DNA of 64,000 nt from Actinopolymorpha cephalotaxi. GTDB taxonomy: Bacteria > Actinomycetota > Actinomycetes > Propionibacteriales > Actinopolymorphaceae. A program made the translations under genes and the position numbers. Below, in pieces: positions 44,798 through 53,047 of this stretch. Location of the stretch: positions 3,246,850-3,310,849 of the forward strand of contig NZ_JACBZA010000001.1 of assembly GCF_013408535.1 (NCBI RefSeq). The letters run 5' to 3'. Under the pieces are notes generated by a model. The model saw only the letters and a program-made list of their open reading frames with translations. It had not been told where the DNA came from and ran no database searches. The first letter of the stretch is position 1; each line of letters opens with the position of its first letter.

Positions 44798-45040
44798 TTA
44801 CCCTGCCATTCGCCGCGGCGCGCGGGCCGCGGCGATGGACCGTTCGATGACCGCGGACCGCTTGGACGTTGAGATTTCCAACCGCCGATCACCCCGGCGA
44901 ACGCGTCGACGACGAAGGCCGTGTAGACGAAGCCGCTGATCAGGGGGACGTAGGTGAAATCCGCCACGAACAACGTGTTCGGAGCCTGGGCGCCGAACTG
45001 CCTGTTGACCAGGTCCGGTGCCTGGGGCGGCCACATAAGC
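44798..45040 (-). pseudogene. fragment of a second IS3-family transposase
   Basis: The minus-strand translation shows APDLVNRQFGAQAPNTLFVA then DFTYVPLISGFVYTAFVVDA, the start of an rve domain with its first Asp. A frame change then leads to ISTSKRSAVIERSIAAARAP, after which similarity ends. It is a decayed internal piece of an IS3/IS150-type orfB, distinct from the intact element to its left. Confidence 0.75.
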
Positions 45041-45352
45041 CGCGAGCCGCTGCGCGAAACCGGGTGGACATGGCCGGGACTGCGCAGATTTCCGCAACAA
45101 ATCGGGTTACAAGTTGTGGCCATACGGTTCCGCTCGGCCCCGGTGAAGGTATACGTTCCCGGTCATCAAACGTTCCCGGTGCGAATCCGTACGGGGAGCA
45201 CTTCGGCGAACCCGCATCTCTGTACGGATAAGTGAAGGCTCTGCTGCGCAGTTTGCGCGTGTGTCGTCGGGTCCTCGTTCTAGTACGTCTGAAGAATCGC
45301 TAGGCAGAACCTCCTAGCGCGGCATTGATCCCTTGATTGATGGGAGGAACTG
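45041..45352. other. upstream region of the solute-binding protein
   Basis: No gene. CGTTCCCGGT occurs at 45154-45163 and again at 45171-45180, a direct repeat 17 bases apart that could be a regulator site. GGGAGG precedes the ATG at 45353. Confidence 0.4.
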
Positions 45353-47206
45353 ATGAACGCAACACCAGGCCCGTTCGGCCCCGAGCTCTCCCGGCGACGG
45401 GTGCTCGAGATCTTCGGCCTCGGCGCCGCGGGGGCAGCCGTGCTGGCAGCCTGTGGCGAGCACAGCGGCAACGGCGGTGGCGGCGGAGGAGGCGGTGGCG
45501 GCGGAGGAGGCGGTGGCGGCGGAGAGGCCGTCTTCAACGGCGCCTGGCCCTACCAGGTGCCGCCGAAGGGCCACTTCAACCTGATGGCGGGCGTCACGGA
45601 CGCGATCAACCCCGGCGCCTACTTCGACCTCATCTTCCTGCCCGGTGGCATGTACTACTGGGATGCGAAGAAGTGGGAGCCGATGCTCGCCGAGAAGTGG
45701 GGCTTCGATGAGGTGGCCAAGACCTTCACCTACACCCTGCGCAAGGGCGTCAAGTGGAGCGACGGCAAGGATGTCACCAGCCAGGACGTGATCAGTACGT
45801 TCTTGTGCCGGCGGGTGATGCGCCAGACCGAGTGGCAGTTCCTCTCCAAGGTGGAGGCGAAGGACGACCAGACGGTCGTCTTCACGATGAACAATCCCTC
45901 GAGCGTAGTCGAGCGTTACATCGTCCGCGCGAACATCCTGAGCGCCGCGACCTACGGCGACTTCGGCAAGCGGGCCGAGCAGTTGTTCTCGTCCGACAAG
46001 GACCTGGACAGCCCCGAAGGCAAGAAGCTCAACGAGGACCTCCAGGCCTGGCGGCCCAAGAACCCGCAGAAGGAGATCGTCACCAATGGTCCGTTCACCT
46101 ACGACTACAACAGCATCACCAACGCGCAGCTCACCCTGGTCAAGAACAAGAAGGGCTGGGCGGCGGACAAGGTCAAGTTCGACAAGATCACCCTCTACAA
46201 CGGCGAGACTCCGACCATCACACCCCTGGTCCTGGCCAAGAAGGTCGAGTACGCCACGCACGGATTCCCGGTCGCCACCGAGAAGCAGTTCATCGCGAAG
46301 GGCATCCGGATCCTGCGGCCCCCGGTCTATTCCGGTCCGGCGATCTTCTTCAACATGGGCAAGCAGCCTGAGTTCAAGGACGTCCGGGTCCGCCGGGCGT
46401 TCGCCCACGCGATCAAGCGGGACGAGGTGGGCAAGGTTTCCCTCTCCGACTCCGGCGTCGCGGTGAAGTTCATGGCGGGCTTCTCCGACATCCAGGTACC
46501 GGACTGGCTGAGCTCGGAGGACCAGGGCAAGCTCAACCACTACGAATACGACGAGAAGAAGGCCACCGACCTGCTCACCCAGGCCGGCTGGAAGAAGCAG
46601 GGCAAGTCGTGGATGAAGCCCGACGGGACTCCGGCCAAGTACGAACTCAGCTTCCCCTCGGAGTACGCCGACTGGTCCGCCACAGGCGCCAACGTGGCCC
46701 AGCAGTTGTCGGACTTCGGGCTCGGCGTCACCGGCAGAGGGGTGACATTCACCCAGCAGCCGATCGACGTCGACAAGGGGAACTTCCAGCTGGCGATCCA
46801 GGGCTGGGGATCCTCGAGCAGTCCGCACCCCCACTTCGCCTTCGTCGCGGACCTGTTCACCCACAACATCCCGGTCGCGGCGAACCAGGGCGGCAAGGGG
46901 ATGGACTTCCCGCTCAAGCAGGACACCGACACGCTCGGGAAGGTCGACCTGGAGAAGGCCGTCACGAACGCCGGTGCAGGTCTCGACCAGGAAGCTCAGA
47001 AAAAGAACGTGGCGACTGCCGCCGTGGCGTTCAACGAGCTGTTGCCGATCGTGCCTTTGTACGAGCGCTACGGCAACAACGCGGCGCTCGAGGACCACAT
47101 CGAAGGCTTCCCGGCCGACGACGACCCGATCCTCAAGAACTCGCCGTACGCGGACAACTTCGTGATCATGCTGATGTTCCAGGGGAAGATCCGCCCGAAG
47201 AACTGA
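45353..47206 (+). CDS. ABC-transporter solute-binding lipoprotein, family 5 (oligopeptide/nickel type)
   Basis: A 617-aa protein. A twin-arginine-like lipoprotein leader (SRRRVLEIFGLGAAGAAVLA) ends in the lipobox LAAC, Cys34. A run of 17 glycines (residues 41-57) follows as linker. The SBP_bac_5 domain covers about 90-540: WEPMLAEKWGFDE, FTYTLRKGVKWSDGKDVTSQ, ATYGDFGKRAEQLF and VRVRRAFAHAIKRDEVGKVS. It binds peptides, sugars or other solutes at the outer membrane face for an ABC importer. No permease or ATPase genes follow, so it is an orphan here, or its transporter is elsewhere. It is terminated immediately downstream. Confidence 0.92.
   Translation: MNATPGPFGPELSRRRVLEIFGLGAAGAAVLAACGEHSGNGGGGGGGGGGGGGGGGGEAVFNGAWPYQVPPKGHFNLMAGVTDAINPGAYFDLIFLPGGMYYWDAKKWEPMLAEKWGFDEVAKTFTYTLRKGVKWSDGKDVTSQDVISTFLCRRVMRQTEWQFLSKVEAKDDQTVVFTMNNPSSVVERYIVRANILSAATYGDFGKRAEQLFSSDKDLDSPEGKKLNEDLQAWRPKNPQKEIVTNGPFTYDYNSITNAQLTLVKNKKGWAADKVKFDKITLYNGETPTITPLVLAKKVEYATHGFPVATEKQFIAKGIRILRPPVYSGPAIFFNMGKQPEFKDVRVRRAFAHAIKRDEVGKVSLSDSGVAVKFMAGFSDIQVPDWLSSEDQGKLNHYEYDEKKATDLLTQAGWKKQGKSWMKPDGTPAKYELSFPSEYADWSATGANVAQQLSDFGLGVTGRGVTFTQQPIDVDKGNFQLAIQGWGSSSSPHPHFAFVADLFTHNIPVAANQGGKGMDFPLKQDTDTLGKVDLEKAVTNAGAGLDQEAQKKNVATAAVAFNELLPIVPLYERYGNNAALEDHIEGFPADDDPILKNSPYADNFVIMLMFQGKIRPKN
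45473..45523 (+). repeat. polyglycine-coding 18-bp tandem repeat
   Basis: GGCGGTGGCGGCGGAGGA is repeated 2.8 times within the solute-binding protein gene, coding for 17 consecutive Gly just after the lipid anchor. Confidence 0.9.
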
Positions 47207-47252
47207 TGAGGGCCGAGTTGCCCGGCCCGAAGAGCCGGACAGTACGTGAATG

Positions 47253-47279
47253 GGGGCCCCGCCACAGTCGCGGGGCCCC
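47253..47279 (+). terminator. hairpin after the solute-binding protein
   Basis: GGGGCCCCGC and GCGGGGCCCC form a perfect 10-bp stem with a 7-base loop, followed by a pyrimidine-rich stretch. It starts 46 bases after the stop. Confidence 0.85.
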
Positions 47280-47313
47280 TACTTCTTCTGCGGACAGCAG
47301 GGGTGGGTCGGCG

Positions 47314-47705
47314 CTACGCGCCGGCCTCCACCGCAGCCGGAGAGGCGCCGCGCCGTGCACCACGCGAGGCGTCCAGCAGGGAGATCTTGGCGCCCATCCG
47401 CAGGATCGCGCCCTCATAGATCCGGGCACTCGTCACGACCAGCGCGCCGGCCTGAGATCGCAGTTCACGATGCACCGGGCGAGCAGCCAACTGGCGACGA
47501 ACACCACACCGAGAACCCCCGCCGCGACCAGCAGACCCCGAGCACCCGCGATCGGCCAGACCAGGCCGACGACCACGGCGACGAAGGCAGCAAGGCACAT
47601 GCACAGCGCCAACCCGACGCGTCGCACCTGGCCCGTAGGTGACTCAGCTGCCACGCCAGCAACCTCTCGCTCCCCAGCCACGTCGCCAAGAGGAAGGCGC
47701 CCCAC
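47314..47705 (-). pseudogene. small two-helix membrane protein with an apparent frameshift
   Basis: From 47705 a frame encodes a soluble leader, two hydrophobic helices (VGLALCMCLAAFVAVVVGLV and LLVAAGVLGVVFVASWLLAR) and stops at 47433 after NCDLRPARWS. An overlapping frame has strong coding character immediately afterwards (LRSQAGALVVTSARIYEGAI, then LRMGAKISLLDASRGARRGA) to a stop at 47314. Joining them at about 47452 gives a natural 130-aa membrane protein. So the gene is either frameshifted or contains a base-call error. Family unknown. Confidence 0.45.
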
Positions 47706-47761
47706 GAAGGCGATGCGGAAGTCACGCCGGCCTCACAAAACCCGGCGTCAGTTCAGCAATG

Positions 47762-48469
47762 TCAGTGGGCGAAGACCTCGCGGGCACCTGGGGCGCGTTC
47801 GACCTCCGGCCGGTAGAGCATCACCGCGGATGCGACCGCTACCCAGACGAGGAAGGCGGCAAAGGCCAGGTAGCCCATCACCAGCATGAAGGCCCCTCCC
47901 CCGATACCCAGGTAGGTCGTGATTCCGGCGACCAGTCCGATCAGCGCGACAAGCAGCCCAAACCCGCCCAGCCACGGTCCCGCAAGCTCCCGGCGCACCA
48001 TCGCCGCACCCGCCGTTCCGGTGAACAGCGCGACCAGCAACTCCACCGCGGCACCAGCCACCACATGCACCCCGTACAGCACACGAATCGCCGCGCCAGC
48101 TCCGACACCGCCCGGACTCGGCGCCAGGAAAGCAAGAGCAGCGGCCGGAACCATGGCCACCATCGCCACCGCCGACAACGCCACTCCCGCACCGAACACC
48201 ACCGGAGAGAACGCCTCGACACCACCCTCGGCACGCTGCAGGACATGCCGCACATGCCCGACGAACCACAGGAACGCAAGCACGGACAACGTCACGAGCA
48301 GCGCCGAGATCCGGACCCGCATCGCGTTGTTCGCAAGGTACTGACTGATCGTCGTGGACGTGGCACCCAGCCCGACCATCGGCGGCACAACCACAATCCC
48401 GGCTGCCAGCAGGACCGCAGAGACCAGCCCACTCATCGCGCCAAGCCGCTCCCACGAACGCTCATTCAT
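47762..48469 (-). CDS. six-helix membrane protein of unknown function
   Basis: A 235-aa protein. The ATG at 48469 follows GGAGGGAGA. Hydrophobic segments include GLVSAVLLAAGIVVVPPMVG, ISALLVTLSVLAFLWFVGHV, VVFGAGVALSAVAMVAMVPA and two more pairs toward the C-terminus. A recognisable layout (ISQYLANNAMRVR loop after helix 1) recalls DUF4386-like actinobacterial membrane proteins, without a certain match. No catalytic motif is seen. It lies on the same strand as, and downstream of, the DedA-PAP2 operon, with a 180-bp gap. Confidence 0.7.
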   Translation of the reverse strand: MNERSWERLGAMSGLVSAVLLAAGIVVVPPMVGLGATSTTISQYLANNAMRVRISALLVTLSVLAFLWFVGHVRHVLQRAEGGVEAFSPVVFGAGVALSAVAMVAMVPAAALAFLAPSPGGVGAGAAIRVLYGVHVVAGAAVELLVALFTGTAGAAMVRRELAGPWLGGFGLLVALIGLVAGITTYLGIGGGAFMLVMGYLAFAAFLVWVAVASAVMLYRPEVERAPGAREVFAH

Positions 48470-48652
48470 GACCGTCTCCCTCCGCGAAGCGGGGCTGCTC
48501 AGGCTCCTTATGGGCAGAAGGACACGCCTTCAGGCGCTTGCTGTCCAGAGTCCAACGCCCATGCTTGCCACGAGTAGGTCGGCCTCGGCTCTCGTCGCCG
48601 ATGCCACCTCTTCACCCTTCCGCTGCTCGGCTCGGGCTCGCCGGAGCCGGGT

Positions 48653-50041
48653 TCAGGCGGGCTCGAGTTGCTCGGCTGGTCGCTCGACCTCGCCGCGGGC
48701 GAGCATCGCCAGGCGGGTGATGCCGTACAGGCTGAGAATGCCGAGTCCGAGGGCGAGTGAGGCGAGTACGTCGGTGGGCCAGTGCACGCCGAGGTAGATC
48801 CGGCTGACGGACACCAGCAGCGCCACCACCGCGGCGGTGCCCGCCAGGAGCGTGCGTACTCGCACCGACGCGTTCCGCATGGCCAGGATGGCGACGATGC
48901 CCCACGCCACGGTCGCCTGGATGGTGTGGCCGGACGGATAGGACCAGCCGCCGGCACCGGACAGCCAGTCAGCGGCCGGAGGGCGGGCGCGGTGTACCCA
49001 GTCCTGGACGACGGCGTGGACCAGGAGCGCGGCTCCGTAGACCACGACGATGGTGACGGCGGGACGCCAGGAGTGCCGCACGCGGACCAACACGATCGCC
49101 GCGACGAGCAGTCCCGGCAGCAGGACCGTGTTCGAGCCCAGCCACGTCACGATTCGCAGTACGTCGTTCAGCCACGCCGTGCGGTGGTGGAGAACCCAGG
49201 CGTGAACGGTGGGATCGATGGTGGCGAATTCCTCGTGGGCGAGGACGTCCTGGCTCACGCCGAGGAACGCCCACATCGACCCGACGGCCACCGCCACGGC
49301 GACGGTCATCGTCAGGCCCGTCGGCGAACTCGGGGCGAACCGGTCGCCGATCCAGGCCGTCTGCCTCGGGAAGCGGTGCGTCAACCGGGTCGCGATCCGG
49401 CTCTCTCGTACGCGCTCGACCTGCCGCAGCCACCAGTCACCACGTGTCCGGCGGAGCAGGTAGCCACCCAACGCCAGGAGGACGACGACGGCCAGGACGC
49501 CCAGCCCGATACGGGAGGCCAGGTGTTCCACGTGCCGCCAGCTGCTTCCTCCGAGGTAGCCGAGCAGCACACACATGCCGCCCCAGGCGAGCCCTCCGGC
49601 GACGTTGAAGGCGGCGAACTTCGGATAGTGCATCCGCGACATTCCCGCGAGACCTGGGATCATAACCCTCAACGCGGCGGTGAAACGCCCGAGGAACACA
49701 GCCTTACCGCCGCGCTCGGCGAGATAGTGCTCCGCGCGGTCGAAGTGCTTGTGGTTGATAAGCCGGCCCAACGTGCCCTCGAGCAAACGGCGGCCGTACC
49801 GGCGCCCGACCAGGTAGCCCACCGAGTCACCGATCACCGCGCCACCGATGCCTGCAGCCAGGACCGCGACCAGGCTCACCCGTCCCTCGTAGGCCAGCAC
49901 ACCACCCAGGATCAGCGCGATCTCGCCGGGAAAGACGAACCCCACGAACGCCGACGACTCCAGCGCGGGAAGCGCGAACACCACAACCAGCGCCACCCAC
50001 GCCGGCAACCCCAGGATGTACGAGGCGATCGTGTCGATCAC
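48653..50041 (-). CDS. DedA-PAP2 fusion membrane protein
   Basis: A 462-aa protein from a GTG that overlaps the upstream stop (GTGA). Residues about 1-190 are a DedA/VTT domain: FVFPGEIALILGGVLAYEGR, GDSVGYLVGRRYGRRLLEG and GRFTAALRVMIPGLAGMSRM. Residues about 245-450 are a PAP2 lipid phosphatase: VQDWVHRARPPAADWLSG, SYPSGHTIQATVAWG and VSVSRIYLGVHWPTDVLASL supply all three phosphatase motifs. DedA proteins are known to translocate undecaprenyl phosphate, and PAP2 enzymes dephosphorylate polyprenyl diphosphates. The fusion could thus make and flip the carrier lipid in one polypeptide. It is in an operon with the BcrC-like gene below a BlaI-type operator. Confidence 0.9.
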   Translation of the reverse strand: MIDTIASYILGLPAWVALVVVFALPALESSAFVGFVFPGEIALILGGVLAYEGRVSLVAVLAAGIGGAVIGDSVGYLVGRRYGRRLLEGTLGRLINHKHFDRAEHYLAERGGKAVFLGRFTAALRVMIPGLAGMSRMHYPKFAAFNVAGGLAWGGMCVLLGYLGGSSWRHVEHLASRIGLGVLAVVVLLALGGYLLRRTRGDWWLRQVERVRESRIATRLTHRFPRQTAWIGDRFAPSSPTGLTMTVAVAVAVGSMWAFLGVSQDVLAHEEFATIDPTVHAWVLHHRTAWLNDVLRIVTWLGSNTVLLPGLLVAAIVLVRVRHSWRPAVTIVVVYGAALLVHAVVQDWVHRARPPAADWLSGAGGWSYPSGHTIQATVAWGIVAILAMRNASVRVRTLLAGTAAVVALLVSVSRIYLGVHWPTDVLASLALGLGILSLYGITRLAMLARGEVERPAEQLEPA

Positions 50042-50694
50042 GAGGTGACCTTGGCGCTGGGAGCTCCGACCGCCTCCGGTGCGGTGGTCAGCAGCGGACG
50101 CAACGGCGTACGGGCCAGCGACTCAACGCTCCACACCAGCAGCCGCCGGCAGAGGACGAACCCGGCCAGGGCCACGGCCGCTCCGACCGCCAGCCCGGTG
50201 ATGACGTCGCCGGGGAAGTGGGCTCCGACGTAGACGCGAGCGGACGCCATCGCCAGCGCTGCGACCAGGCTCACGAGCCCGATTCGGAAGCTCACCAGGA
50301 ACAGCCCCGCGGTCACCGCTCCCGCCATCACGGCGTGGTCGCTCGGGAACGAGTAGTCACCGCTGCGGGAAACCAGGACCAGCACGTGCGGCAAGGCCGT
50401 GTACGGGCGCGCCTCGTGCATGGCGTTCACGATCGGCTGGTTCACAGCGACGGCCACCAGCGTCCCCACCGGCGCCCACAACGCTTCGGCCATCATCTCC
50501 AGGTCCCCGGCACCGCGTGCGGCCCACCAGCCCCACAGCAGCAGCAGCGCGAACAACACCACGCCGTACTTCGCGTACGCAGTGACCGGCGCGTGCAGCC
50601 AGCCCGTTGACCGAGCGAAGGCGTTGACCGCCCGGAACCACGACGGATCGTCGGGTAACTGACCAGTTGTGGAGGCGAGCAGCACTGTGCCCAT
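50038..50694 (-). CDS. BcrC-like PAP2 undecaprenyl-diphosphatase
   Basis: A 218-aa protein. The ATG at 50694 with GGAGAA upstream is preferred over earlier in-frame codons that would add an Arg-rich non-membrane leader. Helices surround the motifs MHEARPYTALPHVLVLV, GDYSFPSDHAVMAG and ASARVYVGAHFPGDVITG. The PSDH variant is characteristic of BcrC/YbjG-type enzymes, which recycle undecaprenyl diphosphate to undecaprenyl phosphate on the outer membrane face and give bacitracin tolerance. It is first gene of the operon with the DedA-PAP2 fusion. A palindrome fitting the BlaI operator lies 85 bp upstream, so induction by wall stress is likely. Confidence 0.88.
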   Translation of the reverse strand: MGTVLLASTTGQLPDDPSWFRAVNAFARSTGWLHAPVTAYAKYGVVLFALLLLWGWWAARGAGDLEMMAEALWAPVGTLVAVAVNQPIVNAMHEARPYTALPHVLVLVSRSGDYSFPSDHAVMAGAVTAGLFLVSFRIGLVSLVAALAMASARVYVGAHFPGDVITGLAVGAAVALAGFVLCRRLLVWSVESLARTPLRPLLTTAPEAVGAPSAKVTS

Positions 50695-50778
50695 ACGACG
50701 GCGTTCTCCTATCGGTAGCCCCGGCCGCAGCCCGTGATCACCCCGCGTGACCGACAGGCTATGCACTCGAAGATGGAT

Positions 50779-50795
50779 ACTACAAATTTTGTAGG
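50779..50795. promoter_or_regulatory. BlaI-type operator 1
   Basis: ACTAC-AAATTTT-GTAGG. The inner CTACAAATTTTGTAG is a perfect palindrome. It lies between the mini-protein gene and the BcrC-like operon it probably controls. It has the same geometry as the sites at 51168, 51196 and 55726. Confidence 0.7.
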
Positions 50796-50878
50796 TGTCG
50801 GGGCTCCGCGAACGCGCCCCCGCTCGGGAGCGGCGCGAACCGCGCCTTCGCCGCCGCCCCATATGCGGGAGTCCCGCG

Positions 50879-51007
50879 TTAGCGTCGGCGCTGATCCGGA
50901 TCACCTTCGAGGCGATCTTCGATCCAGCCGAGCAGGATCAACAAGGCCGCGACTCCACCGGTGAAGCCGACGACCAGTTCGAGGATGTTGTCGAAATCGC
51001 TCCACAT
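50879..51007 (-). CDS. 42-aa mini-protein with one membrane helix
   Basis: The frame begins MWSDFDNILELVVGFTGGVA, continues ALLILLGWIEDRLEG and ends with DPDQRRR before TAA at 50879-50881. One hydrophobic segment is flanked by acidic and basic residues, a typical small membrane protein. Codon usage is GC3-rich (GAC, AAC, ATC, CTC, GTC), as expected for a real gene. Ribosome binding site is weak. It sits between operators 1 and 2 of the presumed BlaI regulon, on the strand of the PAP2 operon. Function unknown; a regulatory peptide of the neighbouring membrane enzymes is conceivable. Confidence 0.55.
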   Translation of the reverse strand: MWSDFDNILELVVGFTGGVAALLILLGWIEDRLEGDPDQRRR

Positions 51008-51167
51008 GTCAGCGACAGTTCCGCTGCCCTGATCCCCGTTGGTCGGCAACCACCTTGATCAGGCCTGGCTCGATTGGTGACATGTCGGGCCTCCCGCCCC
51101 CGTAGTGAAGCCATCGGGCCATCGGTCGCCATCCGGCCGTCCCGCCGTCGAACACTTCAGCTTCTCA

Positions 51168-51184
51168 ACTACAAAGTCTGTAGT
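51168..51184. promoter_or_regulatory. BlaI-type operator 2
   Basis: ACTAC-AAAGTCT-GTAGT, with ACTACA/TGTAGT arms. About 63 bp before the GT2 gene start and upstream of the mini-protein on the other strand, so it could control both directions. Confidence 0.7.
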
Positions 51185-51195
51185 AGTCTCTAGAA

Positions 51196-51212
51196 ACTAC
51201 CACGACCGTAGT
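51196..51212. promoter_or_regulatory. BlaI-type operator 3
   Basis: ACTAC-CACGACC-GTAGT, centred 24 bp (about 2.3 helical turns) from... operator 2's centre at a 28-bp step, allowing cooperative dimer binding. It lies 35 bp before the GT2 start. Confidence 0.6.
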
Positions 51213-51246
51213 AGTACAAGTCCGGGCAGATGAGTGAGGGCCCGAT

Positions 51247-52932
51247 ATGACATCCCAGGCATCGCCTGCTGTGGGCCCGTCCACGCCCGAGGCCGCTCCC
51301 GCGCGCGAGCCTGCCGTGAAGGTGAGTGTGATCGTCCCGGTGTACAACCCGGGGCGCTATCTGGAGGACTGCATCGCTTCGCTGCTGGACCAGGACATGC
51401 CGGCCGGGGAGTTCGAGGCGATCTTCGTCGACGACGGCAGCACCGACCACAGTCCACGCCGCCTGGACGACCTCGCAGCGACACACCCCCTCATCCGGGT
51501 GATCCACCAGGCGAACTCCGGCTGGTCTGGTAAGCCACGCAACGTTGGCATCGAGGCGGCCCACGGCGAGTACGTCTTCTTCCTCGACAACGACGACCGA
51601 CTCGGCCGGCAGGCGCTGCGCCGCATGTACGCGTTTGCCAAGGCCAACGACTCCGACATCGTTGTCGGCAAGATGGTCGGCAAGGGCCGTGGCGTCCCTC
51701 GCGAGCTGTTCCGCAAGACCTACCCGGCCGCGACCCTGGCCGACTCGCCGCTCATCGACAGCCTCACTCCACACAAGCTCTTCCGCAGGTCGTTTCTCGA
51801 CAAGCACGGACTCCGCTTTCCCGAAGGCCGTCGCCGACTCGAAGACCACGTCTTCGTGATCGCCGCCTACTTCGCCGCCGACACCATCTCCGTACTCAGC
51901 GACTACGTCTGCTACTACCACGTCCGCCGTGATGACGACTCCAACGCCGGGTTCGAGCGCCTCGATCCCAAGAGCTATTTCTGTTTTCTGCGCGAAGCCC
52001 TGGACATCGTCGAGGCCAACACCGAACCCGGACCGCTACGCGACCGCCTCTATCGCCGCTGGTATCGGGTGGAGATGCTGGAACGCCTGCGGGGCAAACG
52101 CCTGCTCGACACTCCCGCCGACCAGTGCGGCCCACTCCTCCACGAGATCCGGACGGTGGTCGCCGAACGGTTCGGGCCCGGCGTCGCGGCACCGCTTCCC
52201 CCCACCCACCGCATCATCGGCAGCCTCGCACAGGCGGGCCTCCTGGACGACCTGCTCGGCTTCGCCGACTGGGAGAACAACATCGCCGCCACGGTCCGGC
52301 TCGACGACCTCGGCTGGCAGGACGGCACCCTCCAGCTGACACTTACCGCGGAGCTACGCAACGGCGACAAGCTGCTCACGTTCGCCCACCGCAACGGCCG
52401 CGACACTCTCGACGTCCACTGCACGCTGTCGCCTGCCGGACAGGCAGCGCTCACCGAAGCAGACCCGGACTGCACGTCCCGGCTACAGAAGAGCAAGGTC
52501 GACGTACTCGCCAGGAACCGCGACACCAGGGCCGAATACCTGCTGCCCACCACCTTCAGCCGCACCCGCTACCCAGTCGCCGAGCAGGGTGCGGTCTTCG
52601 GGCAGGTGTTCCAGGCGAGGGCCACCGTCGACATCGCCACTGCCGCGAGCGGACGGCCGCTCCCGACGGGAACCTGGGACCTCTTCGTTCGCATCACCAG
52701 TTGTGGCTGGACGAAGGAAACCCGGTTGGGAGCGGACCGCTCCGACGCGGCCACCGACCACTGCGTCCCCTCCGTAGACAGCCAACGGGACATGATGGTG
52801 ACGCCCTACTGGACCGACAAGGGCAACCTCAGCCTCGACGTCGGGAAACACACCAACCGCCGGCCGGCTCACACCGGACGTCGACTCGCGGGCAGCCTCC
52901 GTCGCTGGGCCAGGAACAGCGCCAAGCAGTAG
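51247..52932 (+). CDS. GT2 glycosyltransferase with a large C-terminal domain
   Basis: A 561-aa cytosolic or membrane-associated protein. VKVSVIVPVYNPGRYLEDCI (about 25-43), FVDDGSTDHSP (60-70, Asp62/Asp63) and FFLDNDDRLG (111-120) are the GT-A nucleotide-sugar motifs, and RRRLEDHVFVIAAYFA carries the catalytic acidic pair near residue 200. Residues 320-540 are a beta-rich domain of the kind found in teichoic-acid or wall-polymer glycosyltransferases of actinobacteria. Start ATG lies 35 bp after operator 3, so it is likely under BlaI control. Acceptor unknown; a wall teichoic or capsular polymer is the best guess from context. Confidence 0.88.
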   Translation: MTSQASPAVGPSTPEAAPAREPAVKVSVIVPVYNPGRYLEDCIASLLDQDMPAGEFEAIFVDDGSTDHSPRRLDDLAATHPLIRVIHQANSGWSGKPRNVGIEAAHGEYVFFLDNDDRLGRQALRRMYAFAKANDSDIVVGKMVGKGRGVPRELFRKTYPAATLADSPLIDSLTPHKLFRRSFLDKHGLRFPEGRRRLEDHVFVIAAYFAADTISVLSDYVCYYHVRRDDDSNAGFERLDPKSYFCFLREALDIVEANTEPGPLRDRLYRRWYRVEMLERLRGKRLLDTPADQCGPLLHEIRTVVAERFGPGVAAPLPPTHRIIGSLAQAGLLDDLLGFADWENNIAATVRLDDLGWQDGTLQLTLTAELRNGDKLLTFAHRNGRDTLDVHCTLSPAGQAALTEADPDCTSRLQKSKVDVLARNRDTRAEYLLPTTFSRTRYPVAEQGAVFGQVFQARATVDIATAASGRPLPTGTWDLFVRITSCGWTKETRLGADRSDAATDHCVPSVDSQRDMMVTPYWTDKGNLSLDVGKHTNRRPAHTGRRLAGSLRRWARNSAKQ

Positions 52933-53047
52933 AGGCACCTCACCGTAAGTAGGACCGTGACCCTTGTGTGCCGTGCTGCGCGGCGACAGCGCCGAGGAGA
53001 CTTCGCCGAGCCTGCTTCAGGGCCGGTGAGCCGAGAGAGGGAGCTGG

